Source: Celeribacter sp. PS-C1
GTDB lineage: Bacteria > Pseudomonadota > Alphaproteobacteria > Rhodobacterales > Rhodobacteraceae
NCBI RefSeq assembly: GCF_019429625.1
Contig: NZ_JAHXRW010000002.1
Coordinates: forward strand, 1-64,000
Length of the DNA stretch: 64,000 nucleotides
Direction of reading: 5' to 3'
Under the pieces are notes generated by a model. The model was given only the letters and a program-made list of their open reading frames with translations, was not told the origin of the DNA and did not search any database. Positions 54,340-62,242 of the stretch are shown piece by piece; positions within the stretch are counted from its first letter, which is position 1, and each line of letters opens with the position of its first letter. The translations under genes were made by a program, and so were the position numbers.

Positions 54340-55023
54340 ATGCGCCTCTCTGTTGCCCTGATTTCTTTGGCCGCGCTCGCTGCTTGTGAAACCCCTGTGC
54401 CCAATAGCGGCGCTGGGGTCGGTTTCGGCTCCTATGCCGAGTATCAGGCGGAGCGCGAGGCACAGCTGATTGCCAGCGGCGAAGGCCGTGGGGCAGGGGG
54501 GGCAACCTCCGGCCTCGACACCCAGGCGATCTCCGCCGAGGCCACTGCTGCCATCAATGCCGCCGAGAACGCTGCTGCTGCCCCTAGCACCACTGCTTCG
54601 GGTCCGGCGCCTGCGGCGGTCAGCAATGCGGTCGGCATCTCTGCGGAAAATGACTTTTCCGCCGTGTCCTCGGAACGCTCGATCGAAGAGGACGCCGCCC
54701 TCGTCGCGGCAAACAAAGAGGCCTATGTGACGATCCAGCCGACGGCCCTGCCGTCGCGTCCGACCTCTGATGCGGGCACTATCGTGGAATTCGCGCTCTC
54801 GACGACGAACACCGTTGGTCAGGCGCTTTATTCTCGTTTGATCCCCGGCGCCGAATCGCGCGCAGCACGCAATTGTGCAAAATATCCGTCTCCCGATCTT
54901 GCGCAGGAATACTTCTTGAAAAACGGCGGGCCTGAAAAGAACCCGCAGGGCCTTGATCCCGATGGCGATGGTTTCGCTTGTAGCTGGGACCCGGCGCCCT
55001 TCCGTCTGGCTGCCAGACGCTAA
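54340..55023 (+). CDS. Excalibur-domain lipoprotein
   Basis: 227 residues. A lipoprotein signal (MRLSVALISLAALAAC, lipobox LAAC, Cys16) precedes an Ala/Ser/Glu-rich low-complexity region (about 40-120). A C-terminal Excalibur calcium-binding motif (NPQGLDPDGDGFACSW, residues about 205-220) ends the protein. It probably sits at the cell envelope. The amidase gene follows by 1 nt. Confidence 0.75.
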   Translation: MRLSVALISLAALAACETPVPNSGAGVGFGSYAEYQAEREAQLIASGEGRGAGGATSGLDTQAISAEATAAINAAENAAAAPSTTASGPAPAAVSNAVGISAENDFSAVSSERSIEEDAALVAANKEAYVTIQPTALPSRPTSDAGTIVEFALSTTNTVGQALYSRLIPGAESRAARNCAKYPSPDLAQEYFLKNGGPEKNPQGLDPDGDGFACSWDPAPFRLAARR

Positions 55024-55024
55024 G

Positions 55025-55723
55025 ATGCCCTCTGATCTTGTGATCCAAGAGCACCCGTCGCCGAATTTCGGCGAACGGCGCGACGGCGCGCGGCCTGACT
55101 TGGTGGTGATCCACTATACGGCTATGGCGAGTGCTGAGGCGGCGTTGGAGCGGCTTTGTTCAACTGAGTATGAGGTGTCCGCGCATTACCTGATCTGTGA
55201 GCAGGGGCAGGTGTTTCGCCTCGTGGACGAAGAAATGCGCGCTTGGCACGCCGGTGCGGGGCAGTGGGGCGAGGTGACGGATGTGAATTCGCGCTCTATC
55301 GGCATCGAATTGGCTAATCCCGGCACCGCGCCTTTTGCCGCTGCACAGATGGACGCTCTCGAAAGTCTTCTCGCAGATATTCGCTCCCGCTACGCTCTCC
55401 CGCCTGAACGCGTGATCGGGCATTCCGACATGGCGCCGTTGCGCAAAATCGACCCCGGCCCCCGGTTTGACTGGAAAAGACTGGCTTTGCAGGGTTTGTC
55501 CGTATTTCCGAAAGAATTGGATGACATCGAGCCCGATGAGGTTCGATTTGTGCAAGACCTACAGGCCTTTGGCTATCCTGAGGTGCCGCTTGAGGCGCTT
55601 TTGCCCGCCTTCCGAAGCCGTTTTCACCCACATCATCATGGGCCGCTCGATGGGCGGGATATGGCACTGGCACGCGATCTCTCCAGCCGCTTTCCCATTG
55701 ACCGCGGCAAGCTGACCGCCTAA
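55025..55723 (+). CDS. N-acetylmuramoyl-L-alanine amidase (AmiD type)
   Basis: 232 residues of the Amidase_2 fold. The zinc ligands appear in VVIHYTAM (His about 31) and IGHSDMAPLRKIDPGP (His about 137, Asp), with SAHYLICEQGQ. It cleaves the amide between muramic acid and the peptide stem in peptidoglycan recycling or remodelling. No signal peptide is seen from ATG 55025, so it may act in the cytoplasm. rnpB begins 11 bp later. Confidence 0.87.
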   Translation: MPSDLVIQEHPSPNFGERRDGARPDLVVIHYTAMASAEAALERLCSTEYEVSAHYLICEQGQVFRLVDEEMRAWHAGAGQWGEVTDVNSRSIGIELANPGTAPFAAAQMDALESLLADIRSRYALPPERVIGHSDMAPLRKIDPGPRFDWKRLALQGLSVFPKELDDIEPDEVRFVQDLQAFGYPEVPLEALLPAFRSRFHPHHHGPLDGRDMALARDLSSRFPIDRGKLTA

Positions 55724-55734
55724 GTCGCACTCCG

Positions 55735-56145
55735 ACGCGGATGGCCGGATAACCGCCGCTTCTCTCGAGGTTCGCTTTGGGGGGAGGGGAGGAAAGTCCG
55801 GACTCCCTTGAGCAACGGTGCCGGGTAACGCCCGGCGGGGGCAACCCCAGGGATAGCGCCACAGAGAAGAGACGGCCTTCTATACGGAGGTCATGGTGAA
55901 ACGGTGGGGTAAGAGCCCACCGCGCGACTGGCAACAGAAGCGGCACGGCAAGCCCCACCGGGAGCAATGCCAAATAGGGGTTCTACGTGGGGTCTGTTGT
56001 GCGCAAGCATACCGCCCGCAAGGTCGCTCAAGCCTGAGAACCCGGGTTGGCAGCTTGAGCCGTCTGGTAACAGCCGGCCTAGAGGAATGGTTATCCACGG
56101 CGGGTTTCCCGCTGAGACAGAATCCGGCTTACAGGCTGTCCGCGT
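55735..56145 (+). ncRNA. rnpB: RNase P RNA, bacterial class A
   Basis: The universally conserved GAGGAAAGTCCGGACTCC (about 55786-55806) and the 3' ACAGAATCCGGCTTA (about 56117-56131) are present, at the usual distance. P1 forms from ACGCGGATGGCC (55735-55746) pairing with GGCTGTCCGCGT (56134-56145), with two mismatches. This RNA is the catalytic part of RNase P, which matures tRNA 5' ends. The ends are set by the P1 pairing, so a few bases of error are possible. Confidence 0.95.
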
Positions 56146-56295
56146 CGTATTTAAGGGCTCTGCCCTCTTGGCCGCTCCGCGTCCAATTCACCCGGGATAT
56201 TTTGAGACAGGAGAAGGCAGATTTTGCCCTGTTGGCAGATCGATTTTTTCATCGCACTATGGGGCAAGTGGTTTTGAGAAAAGGGAGATCCCCCA

Positions 56296-57006
56296 ATGAG
56301 TTTCGTAAAGACGTTGACAACCTTGGCGATCGGCTTTGCTGCGGCCAAAGGTGTTGAGAAGATGAAGAAAATGGGTGGAATGGACGGGATGCGCGAAGCG
56401 ATGCGCCAGTCCGGTGCTCCCGGTGGCATGGCTGATCAGATGGGCCAGATGGCGGAGAAATTCGGCTTTCCCGGTGGTTCGGATGCCGTGCGCGACATGA
56501 TGGGAAAGTTCGGAAATCAGGCCGCGGACATGTCCGAGGCGACCGAAGCGGGGCTTGGCTCGCTGTTCTCCGCGATGTCGGGTGCGGCGGCCACTGGCGC
56601 CACGTCGATGTCTGATATGTTCGCCTCCGTGACGGCGGGAACGCCTGTGGGCGCTGCAGCGGAAGAGAATGCGAAGCTGATGATCCGATCGATGATCATG
56701 GCTGCAAAATCTGATGGCGAGATCGACGCGGAAGAGCGCACGAAAATCCTCGACCAACTGGGGGATGCCTCTGAGGAAGAGATCGCCTTTGTGCAGGCTG
56801 AGTTGGATGCGCCGGTCGATCCGATGGCTCTGGCCAAGGATGCTGGATCGTCGGCGGGCGCGCAGGTCTATGCGGCGGCTTTGATGGCGATTTCCGTCGA
56901 TACGGACGCGGAAAAGACCTTCCTCACAGGTCTGGCGCAATCCTTGATGCTGGATCCGGCGAAGCAAGCCGAGATTCATCAGTCGATGGGCAAACCCGTT
57001 ATCTGA
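56296..57006 (+). CDS. DUF533 (TerB-like) protein
   Basis: 236 residues. A Met/Gly/Ala-rich first half (MKKMGGMDGMREAM) precedes a TerB-like helical domain (residues about 133-230) with LMIRSMIMAAKSDGEIDAEE. The family's function is unknown; TerB-like domains are linked to membrane and stress processes. AAAGGGAGATCCCCC precedes the ATG. It is followed by a strong terminator. Confidence 0.82.
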   Translation: MSFVKTLTTLAIGFAAAKGVEKMKKMGGMDGMREAMRQSGAPGGMADQMGQMAEKFGFPGGSDAVRDMMGKFGNQAADMSEATEAGLGSLFSAMSGAAATGATSMSDMFASVTAGTPVGAAAEENAKLMIRSMIMAAKSDGEIDAEERTKILDQLGDASEEEIAFVQAELDAPVDPMALAKDAGSSAGAQVYAAALMAISVDTDAEKTFLTGLAQSLMLDPAKQAEIHQSMGKPVI

Positions 57007-57030
57007 GCTTGGGCAAAGTTTATGAGAAAA

Positions 57031-57055
57031 GGGCGGCTTTGGAGCCGCCCTTTTT
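57031..57055 (+). terminator. terminator of the DUF533 gene
   Basis: GGGCGGCT-TTGG-AGCCGCCC followed by five T residues. It lies 24 bp after the stop and just before the convergent ribN stop. Confidence 0.85.
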
Positions 57056-57058
57056 GAT

Positions 57059-57943
57059 TCACGCGGGTTTCGCCGCGCGGCTTTCCTGACGCAGCAGGTA
57101 AAAGGACGCGGCGAGGATCATCAGCGATCCGATCCACATCGACCCCGGCGGCACAAAGCCGAAGGCTAATACGCCAAAGCCCACGTTGAGCGGAAGTTTC
57201 AAGTGATCGAAGGGCTGCAAATAGGCGGCATCTGCGACGGCATAGGCCTTGGCGATGGCATATTGCGCCAGAGCGGTCAGAAGGCCCGCCGCGACGAGAA
57301 TCAGCGCGGTGAGACCGCCGCCGAGGGCGATTCCATCGCCTAAGGCGAGGCCAAAGTTCACTGGGCTGAGCATCAAGAGCAGGTAGACGGTGAGGCTCTC
57401 GGGCGTCTCGGATCGGGTCAGGCGTTTGGTCAGCAAGGAGGTGAGCGCCCAAAAGGCGGCGGCGCCCACGGGGTAGAGCACGAAGAGTGAAAAGCTCTCG
57501 GACCAAGGAGCGAGGATGATCATGCCGCCCGCGAAACCGACGGTGACGGCGATCCAGCGCTCGGGCGTTGCGGCCTCATCCAGGAACAGATTGGCGCCCA
57601 GCGTCACAAAGAAGGGCGAAAGCATGATGAGGGCGATCGCCTGCCAGATCGGCACATGGGCGAGGCCCGCGATCCAGAGCTGAACCCCGATGACGGCGGC
57701 GGCGACGCGCAGGAGGTGAAGCATCAGGTTGTTGGTCTTCATCGCGCGCAGGCCCTCGCGCACCACCCAAGGGAGCGAGAACAGCAAGGCGATGAAATAT
57801 TGCCAGAAGGCCATGCGGGCGGAGGGCACATGGAGCATCATCGTGGCATATTGGGTCAAAAGGTTGATGACGGCGAAGAGCACACCGGCTGCGATCATCA
57901 AAAGGGCACCGGCGCGAGCCGGACCAAGCGAATTCAGAGTCAT
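57059..57943 (-). CDS. ribN: riboflavin transporter of the DMT/EamA family
   Basis: 294 residues with ten membrane helices in two EamA repeats. An FMN riboswitch lies upstream on the same strand, which is diagnostic of RibN, the riboflavin importer found in Alphaproteobacteria. A five-base AAAGGACG ribosome site precedes the ATG. The sequence alone would say only DMT transporter; the riboswitch supplies the substrate. No rib biosynthesis genes are nearby. Confidence 0.87.
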   Translation of the reverse strand: MTLNSLGPARAGALLMIAAGVLFAVINLLTQYATMMLHVPSARMAFWQYFIALLFSLPWVVREGLRAMKTNNLMLHLLRVAAAVIGVQLWIAGLAHVPIWQAIALIMLSPFFVTLGANLFLDEAATPERWIAVTVGFAGGMIILAPWSESFSLFVLYPVGAAAFWALTSLLTKRLTRSETPESLTVYLLLMLSPVNFGLALGDGIALGGGLTALILVAAGLLTALAQYAIAKAYAVADAAYLQPFDHLKLPLNVGFGVLAFGFVPPGSMWIGSLMILAASFYLLRQESRAAKPA

Positions 57944-58015
57944 GTGTCGTCCTTTCTACACACATAACTCAAGGCACGAGGGCAGGGCGCGCGCGGTGAT
58001 GCGACGACCTGTCTT

Positions 58016-58171
58016 CTCTCTTTCATCCGGACTATGACCGTCGGCTCCGGGATCTCACCGGCTCTGCTGTCCCAGCGTGTCCTTTAGACGCGCGTGGCGC
58101 TCGCGGGCTGATAGGGTGGCCCTTAAGGCCCCTAAACACCGCCGGTGGGGAATTTCGCCCCGCCCTGAGAG
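58016..58171 (-). promoter_or_regulatory. FMN riboswitch (RFN element) controlling ribN
   Basis: Read on the minus strand, the element has CCTCTCAGGGCGGGGCGAAA, then TTCCCCACCGGCGG, AGCCCGCGAGCG, GAGCCGGTGAGATCCCGG and AGCCGACGGTCATAGTCCGG. These are in the order of the conserved RFN domains. CTCTC at the 5' end pairs with GAGAG at the 3' end as P1. FMN binding would reduce ribN expression. The rest of 57944-58405 (462 bp) holds only the ribN leader and the rpmG promoter. Confidence 0.93.
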
Positions 58172-58405
58172 GTTTTCGACCGATTTGGTCGCAGGGCCGA
58201 TTTAGGCCTCGTCCAATAGGGACGCAAGCCATAGGAGGTGCAGAACCTCTGTGCGTCAGGAAACTCCGCGCTTGTGACTGTTTTCTGTTGATACCCCATT
58301 GACTCGGGGGCCGAAGTCCTTAAAAGGCAGGCTTCAAGGATTCCACGGGCTGGCGCTCGAACACAACTGTGCCCCCGTTGCACGCGATAATTGGAGTAAT
58401 GAAAA

Positions 58406-58573
58406 ATGGCGAAGCCGACGACGATCAAAATCCGTCTCAACTCGACCGCGGACACGGGCCACTTCTACGTGACCAAAAAGAACGCCCGCACCATGACCGA
58501 AAAGATGGTCGTAAAAAAATACGACCCGGTTGCGCGTAAGCACGTCGAGTACAAAGAAGGCAAAATCAAGTAA
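58406..58573 (+). CDS. rpmG: 50S ribosomal protein L33
   Basis: 55 residues, beginning [20 protein letters not shown] and ending YKEGKIK, with [20 protein letters not shown], the L33 pattern without zinc cysteines. It is a component of the large ribosomal subunit. GGAGTAATGAAAA precedes the ATG. A terminator follows. Confidence 0.95.
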   Translation: MAKPTTIKIRLNSTADTGHFYVTKKNARTMTEKMVVKKYDPVARKHVEYKEGKIK

Positions 58574-58601
58574 GCCCTTCCGACATACCAAGATGCAAAA
58601 G

Positions 58602-58631
58602 CCGCGCGACCCGAGAGGGAAGCGCGGTTTT
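58602..58631 (+). terminator. terminator of rpmG
   Basis: CCGCGC and GCGCGG pair around a 14-nt loop (GACCCGAGAGGGAA), which itself holds a short CCC/GGG stem, followed by TTTTTC. Confidence 0.8.
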
Positions 58632-58693
58632 TCTTTGCCAGCTTCTCTCGCCAGCGGACCCCATTCCAAACCGTCCAACACAGGAGAGAGAAA

Positions 58694-59311
58694 ATGTTCG
58701 GATGTTTCGATGATGATTTTAGAGAGCCGGAGCGGCCTGACAGCTCCTGCTCGTTGCCCAGTAGCCTGAGTGAGGCTCTGGCGGTACGCGCGCAGGAGAT
58801 TCGCAAGAGCGTGCCGTTCACCGTTCGCGTCGCCATGCCGGCCGATACCGCGGAGATCGACGCGCTCTTTCGTGCCTCCTACGGTCAGCTCCTGAAACAG
58901 CACTACGCGGCCGCCATTCTTGACGTTGCCTTGCCAGCCTTGCTGCATACGGCGCCACGGCTGCTCAACTCTGGCACCTTCTTTGTCGCCGAGACTGGCG
59001 GTGGTGAGATCATTGCTGCGGGCGGCTGGACGCAAGCCACGCCCTTTGGCGGCGTCGGTCCGCGCGAGATCGGCCACATGCGCCGGGTCGCGGTGCACCC
59101 GGATCATGTCCGGCGCGGTGTGGGGTCGGTTCTGCTTGGGCATATCCTCGAGAACGCCACGCTGACGGGGGTGGAGCGGATGTGCTGTCTTTCGACGCTC
59201 ACGGCGCGGGCGTTCTATGAGTCGCATGGCTTCGAGGCGTCGGGAGACGTGGATTTGGCGCTGAAGCCCGGTGTTTATCTGCCCGCGATCCAAATGGCCC
59301 GTGATCTCTAA
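58694..59311 (+). CDS. GNAT-family N-acetyltransferase
   Basis: 205 residues. The GNAT core begins at about residue 38 (VRVAMPADTAEIDALFRASY), with the acetyl-CoA motif MRRVAVHPDHVRRGVGSVLLG (about 134-154, with the R-R-G-V-G-S loop) and FYESHGFEASGDV. The first 37 residues are an unusual acidic, cysteine-containing lead, and a later start is possible. GGAGAGAG precedes the ATG. The substrate is unknown. Confidence 0.82.
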   Translation: MFGCFDDDFREPERPDSSCSLPSSLSEALAVRAQEIRKSVPFTVRVAMPADTAEIDALFRASYGQLLKQHYAAAILDVALPALLHTAPRLLNSGTFFVAETGGGEIIAAGGWTQATPFGGVGPREIGHMRRVAVHPDHVRRGVGSVLLGHILENATLTGVERMCCLSTLTARAFYESHGFEASGDVDLALKPGVYLPAIQMARDL

Positions 59312-59332
59312 AAGAATGTTTCGCCTAATAAA

Positions 59333-59358
59333 AAAGGCCGCTCCGAGGAGCGGCCTTT
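59333..59358. terminator. bidirectional terminator between GNAT and BI-1 genes
   Basis: AAAGGCCGCTC-CGAG-GAGCGGCCTTT, an 11-bp perfect stem with an A-run on one side and a T-run on the other. It can serve both convergent genes. Confidence 0.88.
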
Positions 59359-59379
59359 TCGTTTTGAGTGATCCGTTGA

Positions 59380-60150
59380 TCAGTCCCGGTTGCCGAGGAA
59401 TTGCAGCAGGAACATGAACAGGTTGATGAAATCGAGATAGAGGTTCAGGGCCCCCATGATCGCGGATTTCGCCAGCCATTCACCGTCCATCGCATGGGCG
59501 TGGGAGATGTAATCGGTTTTGATCTTTTGCGTGTCGTAGGCGGTCAGGCCCGCAAAGATCAGCACACCGATCGCGGAGATCGCGAATTCAAGGCCGGAGG
59601 ACTTGAGGAAGATGTTGACGATCGAGGCGAGGATCAGGCCGATCACACCCATGATCAGGAACGAGCCCCAGCCGGAGATGTCTTTCTTCGTGGTGTAGCC
59701 CCAGAGCGACAGACCTGCGAAGGCAGCCGACGTCACGAGGAAGGTCTGAGCGATAGAGGCGCCGGTGAACACGAGGAAGATCGAGCTCAAGGACAGGCCC
59801 ATCAGGGCCGCGTAGACGTAAAAGTAGGTTTGGGTCGCGGCAGCCGAAAGGCGGGACATGATGGCACCAAAGCCAAAGACCATGGCGAGCGGGGCGAGCA
59901 TGATCACCCATTTGAGGGGCGACACGTAAAGCGCATAGCCGAGGCTCGTCAGGTATTCGTCTGCACCGATCTGGTATTCGGTCGGGGTGGCGCTTACGGC
60001 GAGGTTGGACAGTGCCCAAGCGGCCAGAGCGGTCACCAGAAGACCCACGGACATTGTGCCGTAGACCTTGTTCATATGGGCGCGAAGGCCGGCGTCGATC
60101 TCAGCCGAGCGTGCGCCGACACCAGCGTTGATCGTTCTGTAGTCAGCCAT
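59380..60150 (-). CDS. Bax inhibitor-1/YccA family membrane protein
   Basis: 256 residues with seven membrane helices. It contains NKVYGTMSVGLLVTALAAWALS, IFAGLTAYDTQKIKTDY (residues about 194-210) and the C-terminal LYLDFINLFMFLLQFLGNRD, all characteristic of BI-1 proteins. They act as calcium or proton-linked channels and interact with proteases. CTCCGC/GCGGAG forms a small hairpin in its leader (60186-60204). Confidence 0.9.
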   Translation of the reverse strand: MADYRTINAGVGARSAEIDAGLRAHMNKVYGTMSVGLLVTALAAWALSNLAVSATPTEYQIGADEYLTSLGYALYVSPLKWVIMLAPLAMVFGFGAIMSRLSAAATQTYFYVYAALMGLSLSSIFLVFTGASIAQTFLVTSAAFAGLSLWGYTTKKDISGWGSFLIMGVIGLILASIVNIFLKSSGLEFAISAIGVLIFAGLTAYDTQKIKTDYISHAHAMDGEWLAKSAIMGALNLYLDFINLFMFLLQFLGNRD

Positions 60151-60331
60151 TTTCTATCTGTCTCCTGTGCGTAAAAAATGCGTGGTCTCCGCCTGATGCG
60201 GAGATGTCTCTCCCGATATTGGCAGTCCTGTCCCGGATTTCAAGCCGTGGTCGGACTTAAAACGCATTGTTTTCGACAGATATTTTAGCGCGTGTGAAGG
60301 TTTGTGATTTGGGCGTGAGGTGCCAGATGTC

Positions 60332-60366
60332 AAAAAATGACCGCGACACCAAAGGGCATCGCGGTC
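60332..60366 (-). terminator. terminator of the DUF1127 gene
   Basis: On the minus strand, GACCGCGA-TGCCCTTTGGTG-TCGCGGTC is followed by ATTTTTTG. The stem is 8 bp and perfect. It lies 69 bp past the DUF1127 stop; the intervening stretch and 60151-60331 contain no gene. Confidence 0.8.
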
Positions 60367-60434
60367 GGGGGACCTCGGGAGGACAGCTCTGCACAGCATC
60401 GGCGGGGCAAACTGTCTTAGGCTCTGTGTTCGGT

Positions 60435-60668
60435 TCAACGCATCCAGTTGCGCGGCGCGTCCCAGACCGGGCGCTCGGATTCTTTCACGGCTTGTTCGCG
60501 GGTTACCCCGATGTCTTCGAGAAGGGCGTCATCGAGGTTGGCCAGTTCGCGGCGTTGTTTGGACAGGGCGAAGGCCATGCGCAGGCGTCCGAAGACAGAA
60601 CGAGAGGGGCGTGCGCAGGTGGCGCCGCTAGCGCGTGCGGAAATCGGTGCAAAAATCGACGAAGACAT
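60435..60668 (-). CDS. DUF1127 (YjiS-like) small protein
   Basis: 77 residues from MSSSIFAPISAR. It has the DUF1127 core FALSKQRRELANLDDALLED followed by IGVTREQAVKE, an Arg-rich domain seen in many alphaproteobacteria. Such proteins bind RNA or nucleic acid and affect stress and phosphate responses in related species. I chose ATG 60668, preceded by AAAGGAACGCCG; a start at 60713 (MITRTP) is also open. It faces the divergent LysR gene. Confidence 0.82.
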   Translation of the reverse strand: MSSSIFAPISARASGATCARPSRSVFGRLRMAFALSKQRRELANLDDALLEDIGVTREQAVKESERPVWDAPRNWMR

Positions 60669-60726
60669 CGGCGTTCCTTTCTGTTTCGTTGTGGTAGGCG
60701 TTCGTGTAATCATTTTCCTTGATGCT

Positions 60727-60775
60727 TTATCTCTGATTATGGGAGATAAGTGAAATGAATGATTGTTTGAGATAA
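60727..60775. promoter_or_regulatory. GAGATAA operators between DUF1127 and LysR genes
   Basis: TTATCTC (60727-60733) and GAGATAA (60743-60749) form a perfect inverted repeat with a 9-bp spacer. A third GAGATAA lies at 60769-60775, 26 bp on. LysR proteins bind such arrays (recognition and activation sites) between divergent genes, so these are probable sites for the adjacent LysR protein. Confidence 0.6.
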
Positions 60776-60791
60776 CATCAAGGATGTTGAT

Positions 60792-61670
60792 GTGGCTAGA
60801 AACCTCGACCTGACCGCTTTGCGTTCCTTTGTCACCGTGGCTGACACCGGAGGTGTGACCCGTGCCGCAGGCGCGTTGAACCTGACGCAATCCGCCGTCT
60901 CGATGCAGCTCAAGCGGCTCGAAGAGAGTTTGGACGCGCGGCTTTTGGACCGAAGTGCCCGCAAGATCGCCCTCACGGCGGCGGGCGAACAGCTCTTGTC
61001 CTATGCGCGGCGGATGCTGGAGTTGAATGACGAAGTCTATAGCCGTCTGACCGCGACGGAATATGAGGGCGAGATCGTGCTGGGGGTGCCGCATGACATC
61101 GTCTACCCGTCGATCCCGCTGGTGTTGCAACATTTCCACGCAGATTTCCCGCGTATGCGGGTAAATCTTTTGTCTTCCTTCACCATGCAGCTCAAGGAAA
61201 AATTCGCCCGAGGTGAATGCGATGTGATCCTGACCACCGAGGACGATCTCGACGTCGGCGGTGAGACGCTCGTTGAACTGCCGCTGGTGTGGATTGGCGC
61301 GCCCAATGGCGTCGCATGGCGTCAACGCCCGCTGCGTCTGGCCTTTGAGCACCGCTGTATTTTCCGCAAAAGCGTTCAGGAGGCTTTGGACAAGGCGGGT
61401 ATCCCGTGGGAGGTGTCGATCGAAAGCGATCAGTCGCGCACCATCGAGGCCTCTGTTTCCGCCGACTTGGCGGTGCATGTGATGCTGGAAGACACGGCGC
61501 CGCCCTATTCTCAGCCGATCCAGCATGGCGGCGCCCTGCCGGAACTCGCCTCGAAAAAGATCAACCTCTACTGCTCTGACATGATGACTGGCGAGGCTGC
61601 GGAGCGACTGCGTGAGTTGCTACGTCAATCCTATCGCAACCACCGGGGGTCACGTTTGGCGGCGCAGTAG
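60792..61670 (+). CDS. LysR-family regulator
   Basis: 292 residues. It has an N-terminal winged helix-turn-helix (LDLTALRSFVTVADTGGVTR, then RAAGALNLTQSAVSMQLKRLEE) and a C-terminal periplasmic-binding-protein-like effector domain. It starts at a GTG (60792) preceded by AAGGA. It is divergent from the DUF1127 gene and probably regulates it. A HdfR/CatM-like effector is not identified. Confidence 0.85.
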   Translation: MARNLDLTALRSFVTVADTGGVTRAAGALNLTQSAVSMQLKRLEESLDARLLDRSARKIALTAAGEQLLSYARRMLELNDEVYSRLTATEYEGEIVLGVPHDIVYPSIPLVLQHFHADFPRMRVNLLSSFTMQLKEKFARGECDVILTTEDDLDVGGETLVELPLVWIGAPNGVAWRQRPLRLAFEHRCIFRKSVQEALDKAGIPWEVSIESDQSRTIEASVSADLAVHVMLEDTAPPYSQPIQHGGALPELASKKINLYCSDMMTGEAAERLRELLRQSYRNHRGSRLAAQ

Positions 61671-61774
61671 GGGCTGGGTGAGAGTGGGAAAGGTCGGTTT
61701 GAGCCCATATGGACTGATGCTGCAACCCGTCCTAAGGTTGGCCTTAGAGCAGCAAACAATGCCGGGGAGAAGGC

Positions 61775-62059
61775 ATGGCGTCAAAAGAAGAAGCCAGAGT
61801 GCACTGCAATCAGCATGGCTCATCAAGGCCAGCTTACGTGTGTTCTCATTCTATTGCCTCATTGCGCGATGGTCGCAAACGAGGGCTTGTTTTCGTCCGA
61901 GATGAAGACGGGCAGTACAACGGGTGGTGTGATGAATGTGACAAGTTCCTCATGAGCCATGGTGAAGAGTGGAATGACGAGACTGAAGGGTTTGCCCAAA
62001 TTAGCCTACTTTGTGAGTTCTGTTTCGATCAATTGATTGAGATGAACGAAGCTAGTTAA
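61775..62059 (+). CDS. small Cys/His-rich protein, unknown function
   Basis: 94 residues with paired Cys/His: CNQHGSSRPAYVCSH (residues about 11-25), WCDECDKF (about 51-58) and LLCEFCFDQL (about 79-88). This suggests one or two zinc sites. Its base composition is visibly lower in G+C than its neighbours, hinting at horizontal transfer. A strong GGGGAGAAGGC ribosome site precedes ATG 61775. No close family was recalled with confidence. Confidence 0.65.
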   Translation: MASKEEARVHCNQHGSSRPAYVCSHSIASLRDGRKRGLVFVRDEDGQYNGWCDECDKFLMSHGEEWNDETEGFAQISLLCEFCFDQLIEMNEAS

Positions 62060-62242
62060 AAGAAACAGAGATCTGTGCGGCCGCAGCGAAAGTCGCGAAG
62101 GTCCGAACAGCCATCATTCGAATGTTTCGGGAGTTCCCCTTCCCCACATTCTGTGAAAGCTTGATCGGTTGGTCTACAGCTTTGCGTTGAACACACACGC
62201 GCCCAACAAACGCCTGCCTCTTTGATCGCACCACGTCGGCAC

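Noticed and set aside
58132-58455. 107-residue minus-strand frame overlapping the FMN riboswitch and rpmG
   Set aside because: It overlaps two confidently identified features and shows no protein similarity.
60435-61526. 363-residue minus-strand frame across the LysR gene
   Set aside because: Only its last 77 residues are a real protein (DUF1127); the rest is antisense to lysR.
62052-62234. 60-residue minus-strand frame between the Cys/His protein and the oxidoreductase
   Set aside because: No recognisable features, no good ribosome site and low coding character; thought at first to be a transposase scrap but no transposase motif is visible.
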